From: Micrococcales bacterium
GTDB taxonomy: Bacteria > Actinomycetota > Actinomycetes > Actinomycetales > Cellulomonadaceae
Length of the DNA: 5,378 nt
Direction of reading: 5' to 3'
Assembly: GCA_009783975.1 (NCBI GenBank)
Contig: WRCL01000165.1
Span: 1-5,378 of the forward strand
The notes beneath the pieces are model-generated. The model saw nothing but the letters and a program-made list of their open reading frames with translations, was not told where the DNA came from and made no database searches. Position numbers and translations under genes: made by a program. The stretch's first letter is position 1. Each line of letters begins with the position of its first letter. Shown here piece after piece: positions 1-5,378 of this stretch.

Positions 1-1524
1 AGCCTGGGTCGACCGCACGGCCTGCTGGTGGGTCTCCTCACGGTCGGTGAGGAGCACCGCCGGCAGCACGTCTGGTTCGAAGGTGCGCAGCAGCACGTCA
101 CAGTCCTGGGCGGCGAGCAGACGGGCCGCGGCACGACGGGCGTCGTCCAGGCGCAGCGCCTCGTCGAGGTCAAGCTCGGTCAGCACCGCCGAGACGTCTG
201 AGGTCAGCAGCGGGCGCACGGTCCAGCCAGGGCGGTGCAAGGCCAGACGGGCGAGGATCTCCGCGTCGTAGACGTACCCGGCGTTGACGACCGCGAGCCC
301 CTGGGCGCGGGCGACCGGCGCGATACGGCCGAACTCCTCGGTCGTGTCGGTGTACAGCACCTGGCCGTGCTCGTCGTGGACCTGGGTCAAGGTCCGCCGC
401 CCGTCGGTGGTCTCGTACGGCAAGACCTCGGCGACCAGGGCAAGCACCTCGGCGTCGGTCCGGGCCATCGCACGTAGCGCGAGGTCGTGGACCTTGATGA
501 ACTGTTCGGCCAGGCCGCTGCCCGACCCGACCGTGGCCAGCACCCACGCTTTGATCTGGGCTGCCAGGGCGTCACGCACCGCGAGCAGCACCTCGTCTTC
601 GTACAGCGCCTCACGCGAGGCCGTCGGACGCAACCCGTCGGCGTCGAAGACGCACCGGACGAAGAACGCCCACTCGGGCAGCACCGACTCGACCCGGGTG
701 CCCAGGAGCATACGTTTGAGGTACACCCGGTGGGTCCCTGGCCCAGGTGGTGGTGTCGCCGGCAGGACGAACGCCACCCCGGTGAGCCCCGCGAGCGGCA
801 CCGACAACGTGAACCGCATGAGCGGGACGAAACCGAGCACGTCGCGGCAGTAGTCGTCGAGGCGCTCAGGGCGTTCCCACGGCAGCTCGGCACGTGAGGT
901 GCGCCGCCACAGCTGGTCGCCGGCGGGGCTGGTCACCGACACAGCCACGTCGACCGGCAACAACCCGCCGAACTCCTCGGCGAGCAAGGTCACGGTCTGC
1001 GGCGACAGCCAGTGCTCGGCGTCACGGCGGGCGACCAGGCGCACCGTCGTCCCAGGTTCGACGACGTCGTCGACCTCTTCGAGGGTGTAGCGCCCGTCGT
1101 CGAAACCGCGCCAGCGCACCGCCGGGGCGGCGAGGTCGTGCGCGGAACGGGAGATGACCTCGACCGACTCGGCGACCATGAACGCTGACAGCAGCCCGAT
1201 ACCGAACTGGCCGAGGAACTGCGTACGTCCCAGCCCGAGCTCGACGTCACGTTTGGACGAGCGGCCGATCGTCGCCAGGACGTCGCCGGCCTCGGCAGCG
1301 GTGAGGCCCACACCAGTGTCGCTCAGCTCCAACGTGCCCTCGGCAGGGAAGGTGAACCGCACCTTCGCCGGTGTGGCAGGGTCGAACGCACGGCGTGCGG
1401 TGATCGCGTCGACAGCGTTCTGCAACAGCTCGCGCACGTACACACGAGGACCGGAGTACAGGTGACGCGCGAACAGGTCGACGACCCCGCGCAGGTCGAC
1501 ACCGAACGTCTGCGGGTCGTTCAC
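1..1524 (-). CDS. HSP90-family ATP-dependent chaperone (partial, C-terminus beyond left edge)
   Basis: Encodes the first 508 residues of a cytosolic Hsp90-type chaperone and is still open at base 1; relatives I recall are about 600 residues, so roughly the last 100 are missing. Visible in order: the GHKL ATPase N-box ELLQNAVDA (32-40, with catalytic-type E32 and Mg-binding-type N36), the nucleotide-binding DTGVGLT (69-75, D69), the glycine lid IGRSSKR (86-92) and QFGIGLLSAF (106-115). The middle domain carries VYLKRMLLG (267-275), LPEWAFFVR (282-290) and an SRE triad (303-305) matching the phosphate-contacting Arg of Hsp90. The N-box differs from the ELISNASDA of canonical HtpG, so this looks like the divergent actinobacterial HSP90 group and no htpG symbol is given. 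The GTG start at 1524-1522 is the furthest upstream possible, because an in-frame TGA lies at 1530-1528. There is no Shine-Dalgarno; the start overlaps the stop of the upstream YbjN gene (GTGA), suggesting translational coupling. Confidence 0.92.
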   Translation of the reverse strand, partial: MNDPQTFGVDLRGVVDLFARHLYSGPRVYVRELLQNAVDAITARRAFDPATPAKVRFTFPAEGTLELSDTGVGLTAAEAGDVLATIGRSSKRDVELGLGRTQFLGQFGIGLLSAFMVAESVEVISRSAHDLAAPAVRWRGFDDGRYTLEEVDDVVEPGTTVRLVARRDAEHWLSPQTVTLLAEEFGGLLPVDVAVSVTSPAGDQLWRRTSRAELPWERPERLDDYCRDVLGFVPLMRFTLSVPLAGLTGVAFVLPATPPPGPGTHRVYLKRMLLGTRVESVLPEWAFFVRCVFDADGLRPTASREALYEDEVLLAVRDALAAQIKAWVLATVGSGSGLAEQFIKVHDLALRAMARTDAEVLALVAEVLPYETTDGRRTLTQVHDEHGQVLYTDTTEEFGRIAPVARAQGLAVVNAGYVYDAEILARLALHRPGWTVRPLLTSDVSAVLTELDLDEALRLDDARRAAARLLAAQDCDVLLRTFEPDVLPAVLLTDREETHQQAVRSTQA

Positions 1525-2015
1525 TGGTCAGGCCAGTCAGGGTGCTGGGCACGAAAGTCGTCCACGGCCTGCGGGAACGTGTCGTCCAGGCGCCCGAACG
1601 CGTCCAACGCCGCCGAGACCGCGCACCGCACGTGCGCGAAGAGCTGTTCGTCGCTGGCCCCGCACTCGTAGCTGACCGCGTGCTCGGCCATGACCACCAG
1701 GTCCTCGCCGTTGCGGTCGACGTACATCTTGGGCCAGATCCACTCGAGGTTGTAGGCGTTGACCCAGTCCAGCACGTCGGCGCGGTGGTCGGCCGACAGC
1801 GGCCGGCCCCAGCACGCCTGGATCCGCAGCACCGACGAGGCCTTGCCGTGGAAGCAGAACTCCACCAGGTGCTGGCCCCAGAACCCGCCCAGGCGCGAGC
1901 GGTCCTCGCAGTACCCGACGTTGAGACCGGCGTCGTCGAGCACCTGCGCCAACCGGTCGACAGACACCGGCGCCAGCGATGCCGCGGCATCGATGGACGT
2001 GGCGAAATACGACAT
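1521..2015 (-). CDS. YbjN-domain protein, divergent paralogue, coupled to HSP90 gene
   Basis: A 164-residue soluble protein of the YbjN family (small proteins with a fold like type III secretion chaperones; molecular role poorly defined). It is recognised by the block N86-A-Y-N89 followed by IWPKMYV (93-99), which aligns with ERIWPKAYVR and ERIWPKSYLR in its two neighbours, and by a C-terminal segment with C131 aligned to C151 and C153 of those neighbours. It is the most divergent of the three: the acidic loop DxDGDxxGxW of the others is here EDRSRLGGFW (37-46). It has five cysteines (36, 54, 68, 118, 131). The ATG at 2015-2013 is chosen because GGAG lies 8 nt upstream; a GTG three codons earlier sits too close to that site. 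The stop overlaps the HSP90 start by 4 nt, so the two genes are surely co-transcribed and possibly work together. Function otherwise unknown. Confidence 0.87.
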   Translation of the reverse strand: MSYFATSIDAAASLAPVSVDRLAQVLDDAGLNVGYCEDRSRLGGFWGQHLVEFCFHGKASSVLRIQACWGRPLSADHRADVLDWVNAYNLEWIWPKMYVDRNGEDLVVMAEHAVSYECGASDEQLFAHVRCAVSAALDAFGRLDDTFPQAVDDFRAQHPDWPDQ

Positions 2016-2023
2016 ACACCCCA

Positions 2024-2027
2024 CTCC
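2024..2027 (-). promoter_or_regulatory. Ribosome binding site of the HSP90-linked YbjN gene
   Basis: On the minus strand GGAG stands 8 nt before the ATG at 2015. This supports that ATG over the in-frame GTG at 2024-2022, which directly abuts the GGAG and leaves no room for a ribosome. Confidence 0.6.
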
Positions 2028-2046
2028 AGATGTGATGATCCACCTG

Positions 2047-2052
2047 AGGATA
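2047..2052 (-). promoter_or_regulatory. Putative -10 element for the YbjN-HSP90 transcript
   Basis: The minus strand reads TATCCT here, fitting the actinobacterial TANNNT -10 pattern. It would place transcription start near 2040, giving a leader of about 25 nt that contains the GGAG site. No convincing -35 hexamer is present at 16-18 bp upstream. Assignment rests on position and hexamer only. Confidence 0.35.
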
Positions 2053-2099
2053 CCGGCTCGCACCGCCGGACGGGCCAGTGTTTCCCGGCCGGCGACCGG

Positions 2100-2105
2100 T
2101 ACCCT
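2100..2105 (+). promoter_or_regulatory. Putative -10 element giving a leaderless YbjN transcript
   Basis: TACCCT fits TANNNT and is followed by 7 nt and then the ATG at 2113. That spacing would put transcription start at or next to the A of the ATG, i.e. a leaderless mRNA, which is common in actinobacteria. It agrees with the lack of any purine-rich Shine-Dalgarno before this ATG. No good -35 hexamer is visible. Confidence 0.4.
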
Positions 2106-2112
2106 GCCAGAC

Positions 2113-2640
2113 ATGTCCTGGTCGTCGCGGGTCAGACGCTGGTGGGCACCTGCCCCCCAGCACCGCGTCGTGCACGACGTCGCCGGCGCACCGCCCGACC
2201 CCGACGAAGGCCCCGCACCACTGTCGAACGAACGCCTGGTGCAGTGGCTGACCGACAGCTCGTTCAGCTTCTTCGTCGACAACGACGGCGACGTCGGTGG
2301 TCTGTGGCGTGGCCGGGTCTTCTACTTCTTCTTGTTCGGCGAGCACCACGAGATCTTGCAGGTCCGTGGCCACTGGCACCGCCAGGGTGCGATCGAACGG
2401 CTCATGGAGGTCTTGGAGTTCTGCAACTCGTGGAACACCGAACGGATCTGGCCCAAGGCGTACGTGCGGGTCCGCGACGACGGGCACGTCCACGTCGCCG
2501 GCGAGGTCGCCGTCGACTTCGAGCACGGTGCGACCGACGACCAGCTCAGCCACACCCTGCACTGTGGCCTGGCGACCGCGACGATGCTGTTCGACGCCCT
2601 CGACCAGCACTACCCCGACCCGGTGGGGCAGGCACCATGA
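2113..2640 (+). CDS. YbjN-domain protein (first of tandem pair)
   Basis: A 175-residue protein of the actinobacterial YbjN family. An N-terminal extension with a tryptophan/arginine-rich start (W3, R6, R8, R9, W10, W11) leads, through a proline-rich linker (about 26-36), into the YbjN domain (about 37-168). That domain shows the acidic loop DNDGDVGGLW (56-65), an aromatic strand FYFFLFGE (70-77), QVRGHW (83-88), the signature WNTERIWPKAYVR (107-119) and a final helix around C151. There is no signal peptide or membrane span, so it is probably cytosolic. The biochemical role of the family is unknown; the fold resembles type III secretion chaperones. ATG 2113 is preferred over the in-frame ATG at 2035, which would run through the divergent promoter region and has no better ribosome site. 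Its stop overlaps the next start (ATGA), so both are co-translated. Confidence 0.88.
   Translation: MSWSSRVRRWWAPAPQHRVVHDVAGAPPDPDEGPAPLSNERLVQWLTDSSFSFFVDNDGDVGGLWRGRVFYFFLFGEHHEILQVRGHWHRQGAIERLMEVLEFCNSWNTERIWPKAYVRVRDDGHVHVAGEVAVDFEHGATDDQLSHTLHCGLATATMLFDALDQHYPDPVGQAP
2625..2628 (+). promoter_or_regulatory. Ribosome binding site of the second tandem YbjN gene
   Basis: GGGG inside the end of the preceding gene lies 8 nt before the ATG at 2637. Together with the ATGA stop/start overlap it fixes the start of the downstream gene. Confidence 0.5.
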
Positions 2641-3161
2641 GGGTGCCGTCGTGGTGGGAACAGTGGCGTGACCGGGTCGGCGTACCGGCCCGGCCGCCGG
2701 TGCACCCCCCTGGTCTGCTCCCCACCGGTGTTGGCGCACCAACCCTGGACCCGGTCGACCGTGACCGTATCGCGGACTGCTTGTCTGCCCGTGGGTACCA
2801 GTTCGTCGTCGACGCCGACGGGGACCTCACCGGGACGTGGAACACCCACCAGTTCTGGTTCTTGCTGCTCGGCGACCATGCCGACGTCGTCCAGGTGCGT
2901 GGACGCTGGGCCCGCACCTTGTCGGTGCGCCAGCGCCGCCCCGCGCTGCTCGCGCTCAACGACTGGAACCGTGAACGGATCTGGCCCAAGTCGTACCTGC
3001 GCGAGGAGAACCACCGGATCGCTGTGTACGCCGAGGTCTCGGTCGCCCTGGAGGCTGGGGCGACGAACGCCCAGCTCGACCAGGTCCTCACCTGCGGGCT
3101 GGGCACCGGGGTGCAGCTGTTCAAAGCCCTCGACAACCAGGTGCCCCCCGACGAGGACTGA
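2637..3161 (+). CDS. YbjN-domain protein (second of tandem pair)
   Basis: A 174-residue paralogue of the preceding gene product, collinear along its whole length. It begins with a Trp-rich stretch (W6, W7, W10, R11, R13) that could form an amphipathic helix, then a proline-rich linker (17-39) and the YbjN domain (about 40-170). Key blocks are DADGDLTGTW (59-68), FWFLLLGDH (73-81), QVRGRW (86-91), WNRERIWPKSYLR (110-122) and QVLTCGLGTG (149-158, C153). The matching block in its neighbour is WNTERIWPKAYVR, and 18 nt of the two genes are identical there. Pairs of YbjN genes of this type are a recurring arrangement in actinobacteria as far as I recall. Start ATG 2637 overlaps the upstream TGA by 4 nt. 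The gene ends 23 bp from the convergent transporter gene, with no clear terminator between. Precise function unknown. Confidence 0.88.
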   Translation: MRVPSWWEQWRDRVGVPARPPVHPPGLLPTGVGAPTLDPVDRDRIADCLSARGYQFVVDADGDLTGTWNTHQFWFLLLGDHADVVQVRGRWARTLSVRQRRPALLALNDWNRERIWPKSYLREENHRIAVYAEVSVALEAGATNAQLDQVLTCGLGTGVQLFKALDNQVPPDED

Positions 3162-3184
3162 TCCTGGATCCACCGACGCACGCC

Positions 3185-4771
3185 TCACAGCCCGCCGAGC
3201 ACCTGCCCGAGCACGATCTTCGTCACCATCGCTGCTGGGTAGACCAACGCGTACCCCAGTGCGACCCGCGGGTCGTACCGGGTGCGGTCGTTGGCGAACG
3301 CCAGCGCCGCGGGCTGGGTCTGCGCCCCTGACAGCACCCCGGACAGCTTGGTCCCACCAACACCGAACACCTTGCGCATGACCAGGGACAACCCGACGCA
3401 GAACGTCGCGGTCACCACCAGGCCGAGCAACCCGATCTTCACCCACTGCCCCGAACCGAACGCGGTGACGATCGCCGGGCCAGCCGCCGAGCCGGCCTGG
3501 GCCAGGAACAGCAGCAGGCCAAGCTCGGCGAGGGTCTGCGTCGCGGTGTGCGGCATGGCGGTGACCATCGGGCCGATCCGTCCGATCCGGCCCAGCACCA
3601 ACCCGATGACGAGCGTGCCGGCGGCCGCGCCGATGGAGAACGTCCCTGCGGGCACCGGAAGCGCGATCTCCCCCAAGGCGATACCCACGACCATCCCCAG
3701 CCCGAGCAGCATCGGGGTGATGTCTGACATCCCTCGCGCCGAGTCGCCGAAGAACGCCGAGACCGCAGCCATCTGGTCGGCAGGGGCGACGACCCGCACC
3801 CGGTCACCAAGCTGGAGCATGTCGTCGTCGCAGGCCACACGGTCGACGTCCCCGCGGCGCACCCGTGAGACCGTCGCACCGAACTGTGCGGCAAGGTCGA
3901 GCTCGCCGATGGTCCGCCCTGCCGCCCCCGAACGCGAGACGATGATCCGGCGCATGTCGACCTGTTCGCGGTCAGCCTCCAGGTGGTGCGACGAGGTGTG
4001 CCCGAGGTCGTCGGTGACCTGTTCGACGTCGACCATCGGGCCGACGATCGTCACCAGGTCGTTGCGGTGCAACGTGTCGTCGGTGTCGGCCGGCTCGATC
4101 CGGTTGTGCTCACCGTGGCGGATCCGGGTGAAGCTGATCCGTCCGTCGTGCCGGGCTTCTTCTTCGGCGATCGAACGGCCCTGCGAGGCTTCGACCCGCA
4201 CTGTGCGTGTGACGAGCTCAGGGGGTGCGTCTGTGTCGGCTGCGCGGCGCCGCAACGCAAGCTGGACGGTGACGAGGATGCCGACCACTCCCCCGAGGTA
4301 CGCCACGGCGTACCCCACCGTCGTGTCCTGGGCGAGGTCAGGCGGGGCCGCGTCACGTGCAGCAGCCAGCGCCGGGGTGTTCGTCAACGCGCCGGCGAAC
4401 GTCCCAGCAGCCACCGCCGGGTCCAGCCCAGCGAGCCGCCCGCCGAAGACAGCCACCGCTGCTGCGACACCGATGACCGCGACCATCGCTGCCACGACCG
4501 TCCAGTTGCGGCGCAACGAGGCGAAGAACGTCGGGCCCGACTGCAAGCCCACGGTGAAGGTGAACAGAGCCAGGCCGAAGGTACCCAGCGCGACCGGGAC
4601 CACAGGGGGGTCCGGGTAGTGCACCGCCTCGTACACCGCTGATGAGCCGATCGCCAGGAACAGCACCGCTGCGGCACCCAGCCCGATCCCCTTGATACGG
4701 ACCCGCCCGACCAGCGAACCGGCACCGACGATGAAGAACATGTAGCACACACCTGCGAGTACCGGATCCAT
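3185..4771 (-). CDS. AspT/YidE/YbjL-family transporter with two RCK_C domains (aspartate:alanine exchanger family)
   Basis: A 528-residue inner-membrane protein. The N-terminal half (about 4-172) has around six hydrophobic segments and the family motif GALTNTPAL (127-135). The cytoplasmic centre has two RCK_C/TrkA-C-like domains (about 185-257 and 270-342). The C-terminal half (about 349-527) repeats the membrane unit with the paired motif SGAQTQPAAL (481-490). This duplicated layout is that of the AAE family, whose characterised member AspT exchanges aspartate for alanine; most members have no known substrate, and no aspartate decarboxylase gene is visible here, so substrate is open. RCK_C domains usually bind small ligands or ions and could gate transport. 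ATG 4771 is chosen because GGAGG ends 5 nt before it; the GTG at 4777 lies inside that site. It sits 69 bp downstream of miaB on the same strand and may be read through from it. Confidence 0.9.
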   Translation of the reverse strand: MDPVLAGVCYMFFIVGAGSLVGRVRIKGIGLGAAAVLFLAIGSSAVYEAVHYPDPPVVPVALGTFGLALFTFTVGLQSGPTFFASLRRNWTVVAAMVAVIGVAAAVAVFGGRLAGLDPAVAAGTFAGALTNTPALAAARDAAPPDLAQDTTVGYAVAYLGGVVGILVTVQLALRRRAADTDAPPELVTRTVRVEASQGRSIAEEEARHDGRISFTRIRHGEHNRIEPADTDDTLHRNDLVTIVGPMVDVEQVTDDLGHTSSHHLEADREQVDMRRIIVSRSGAAGRTIGELDLAAQFGATVSRVRRGDVDRVACDDDMLQLGDRVRVVAPADQMAAVSAFFGDSARGMSDITPMLLGLGMVVGIALGEIALPVPAGTFSIGAAAGTLVIGLVLGRIGRIGPMVTAMPHTATQTLAELGLLLFLAQAGSAAGPAIVTAFGSGQWVKIGLLGLVVTATFCVGLSLVMRKVFGVGGTKLSGVLSGAQTQPAALAFANDRTRYDPRVALGYALVYPAAMVTKIVLGQVLGGL

Positions 4772-4776
4772 CCCCA

Positions 4777-4781
4777 CCTCC
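4777..4781 (-). promoter_or_regulatory. Ribosome binding site of the transporter gene
   Basis: Minus-strand GGAGG with a 5-nt spacer to the ATG at 4771. It decides between two in-frame starts: the GTG at 4777-4775 overlaps the last G of this motif and cannot use it. Confidence 0.65.
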
Positions 4782-4840
4782 GCTGCGCGACCCCCACATA
4801 TGCGCGTCGGTCTGACCAGCGCCCCGACCTGGCGCCGTCT

Positions 4841-5377
4841 TCAGGGTCTCACGAGTGGCAGGCCGAGGCTCACCTGAGCACCCCCGGTCGGCGCACCGGC
4901 GTGGTGCTGGTCAGGTGCACCTGGCCCCTGCCAGGCGTCCCCGGCCCGGGTGCGCCGCACCTCGAACAGCCCGCCGGCCAGGCCCGAGTCGGCGACGAGG
5001 TGGTGCGGTGCGGCGTGGGTGACCGTTGCCCGGACCAGGTCACCTGGACGCGGCCGGTCAGCGCCAGGTGGCAGCGCGAGGTGGACGAGGCGGTTGTCGG
5101 CGGCACGGCCTGACAACCGGTCCGTCGCAGCGTCCTTGCGGCCGGGTTGAGCGAGGAGCACCTCCACGGTGCGTCCGACGAGCTCGCGGTTGCCAGCCAG
5201 CGCGAGGCGTTCGGTCACGGCGACGAGGCGGTCGTACCGTTCGGTGACCACCTGTGGCGGCACCTGGTCGGGCATGTTCGCTGCGGGGGTGCCGGGGCGG
5301 GGCGAGTACTGGAAGGTGAACGCCGAGGCGAACCTCGCCGCTTCGACGACGTCGAGGGTCGCGGCGAAATCGTCCTC
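4841..5377 (-). CDS. miaB: MiaB, tRNA-2-methylthio-N6-dimethylallyladenosine synthase (C-terminal part)
   Basis: The last 178 residues of the radical-SAM methylthiotransferase that converts i6A37 to ms2i6A37 in tRNAs reading UNN codons. The visible part opens with [16 protein letters not shown], the end of the radical-SAM barrel, then [14 protein letters not shown] (in-window residues 20-33), a hallmark of MiaB in which the Arg-Pro-Gly-Thr-Pro stretch is nearly invariant. A helical linker ([12 protein letters not shown], 43-54) leads to the TRAM RNA-binding domain (about 64-135), with the characteristic [11 protein letters not shown] (90-100). A tail of about 43 residues ends in SLGLPLVRP, like other actinobacterial MiaB proteins I recall. 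The iron-sulphur cysteines (UPF0004 domain and CxxxCxxC) lie beyond the right edge and cannot be checked. The frame is continuous from base 5377; the ATG at 5275 is internal, not a start. The stop at 4843-4841 leaves 69 bp to the transporter gene. Confidence 0.93.
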   Translation of the reverse strand, partial: EDDFAATLDVVEAARFASAFTFQYSPRPGTPAANMPDQVPPQVVTERYDRLVAVTERLALAGNRELVGRTVEVLLAQPGRKDAATDRLSGRAADNRLVHLALPPGADRPRPGDLVRATVTHAAPHHLVADSGLAGGLFEVRRTRAGDAWQGPGAPDQHHAGAPTGGAQVSLGLPLVRP

Positions 5378-5378
5378 G

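Larger units (their letters stand above)
2016..2112. promoter_or_regulatory. Divergent intergenic control region between the two YbjN arms
   Basis: This 97-bp non-coding stretch must drive both the leftward YbjN-HSP90 arm and the rightward YbjN pair. It holds one outward-facing TANNNT hexamer for each direction (2047-2052 minus, 2100-2105 plus), about 48 bp apart. I see no recognisable HrcA (CIRCE) or HspR (HAIR) heat-shock operator and no long inverted repeat. The shared interval makes joint regulation plausible. Confidence 0.55.

Noticed and set aside
2035..2112. In-frame ATG at 2035 giving a 26-residue N-terminal extension to the first plus-strand YbjN protein
   Set aside because: It runs through the presumed divergent promoter, has no ribosome site and has no counterpart in the paralogue, whose motif spacing matches a start at 2113.
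1537..2742. A 401-residue minus-strand open frame crossing the divergent region
   Set aside because: It is a frame shadow of the YbjN genes on both strands, with Arg/Gly/Val-rich composition and no family motif.
1542..3161. A 539-residue plus-strand open frame extending upstream of the second tandem YbjN gene
   Set aside because: Only residues from 2637 onward form a recognisable protein. The upstream part is low-complexity Arg/Pro/Ala translation antisense to one YbjN gene and out of frame with another.
3160..3170. Palindrome-like GATCCTGGATC in the convergent gap
   Set aside because: A 5-bp stem with a single-base loop cannot fold as a terminator and no U-tract follows on either strand.
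3282..4619. A 445-residue plus-strand open frame opposite the transporter
   Set aside because: It is Ser/Thr/Ala/Arg-rich with no domain, as expected for the antisense of GC-rich coding DNA; the minus strand carries clear transporter motifs.
4797..4802. CATATG as a possible -10 for the transporter gene
   Set aside because: It does not match TANNNT, and the -35 window upstream is plain GC-rich sequence. Transcription may come from upstream of miaB instead.
4819..4835. GCGCC/GGCGC inverted repeat between miaB and the transporter gene
   Set aside because: A 5-bp stem with a 7-nt loop and no T-run is expected often by chance at this GC content; it is not a supported terminator.

Overview
The window is GC-rich DNA (roughly two thirds G+C by eye) with the C/G third-codon bias, GTG starts and tight gene packing typical of Actinomycetota. 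The protein families fit this: an actinobacterial-type divergent Hsp90, YbjN-domain proteins and a MiaB with an actinobacterial-looking C-terminal tail. I cannot place a genus from the sequence alone. Five gene products are solidly supported; the Hsp90 and MiaB are cut by the window edges. No tRNA, rRNA, CRISPR array or insertion sequence was seen, and nearly all of the window is coding.

Layout. (1) 1-1524, minus: an HSP90-family ATPase, C-terminus off the left edge. (2) 1521-2015, minus: a divergent YbjN-domain protein just upstream of the HSP90 gene, overlapping it by 4 nt. (3) 2016-2112: a short divergent promoter region. (4) 2113-2640 and 2637-3161, plus: two tandem YbjN-domain paralogues, also overlapping by 4 nt. 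(5) 3185-4771, minus: an AspT/YidE/YbjL-type (aspartate:alanine exchanger family) membrane transporter with two central RCK_C/TrkA-C domains, converging on the YbjN pair with a 23-bp gap. (6) 4841-5377, minus: the C-terminal part of MiaB, the tRNA methylthiotransferase, with its TRAM domain.

How the genes may work together. The most distinctive unit is 1-3161: one HSP90-family chaperone and three YbjN paralogues on two divergent, internally overlapping arms that share about 97 bp of control DNA. Solved YbjN-family structures resemble type III secretion chaperones, so this could be a chaperone/cochaperone or stress-response module. That link is inference from gene order and fold knowledge. The transporter and miaB belong to a separate minus-strand block and show no functional link to the module beyond adjacency.
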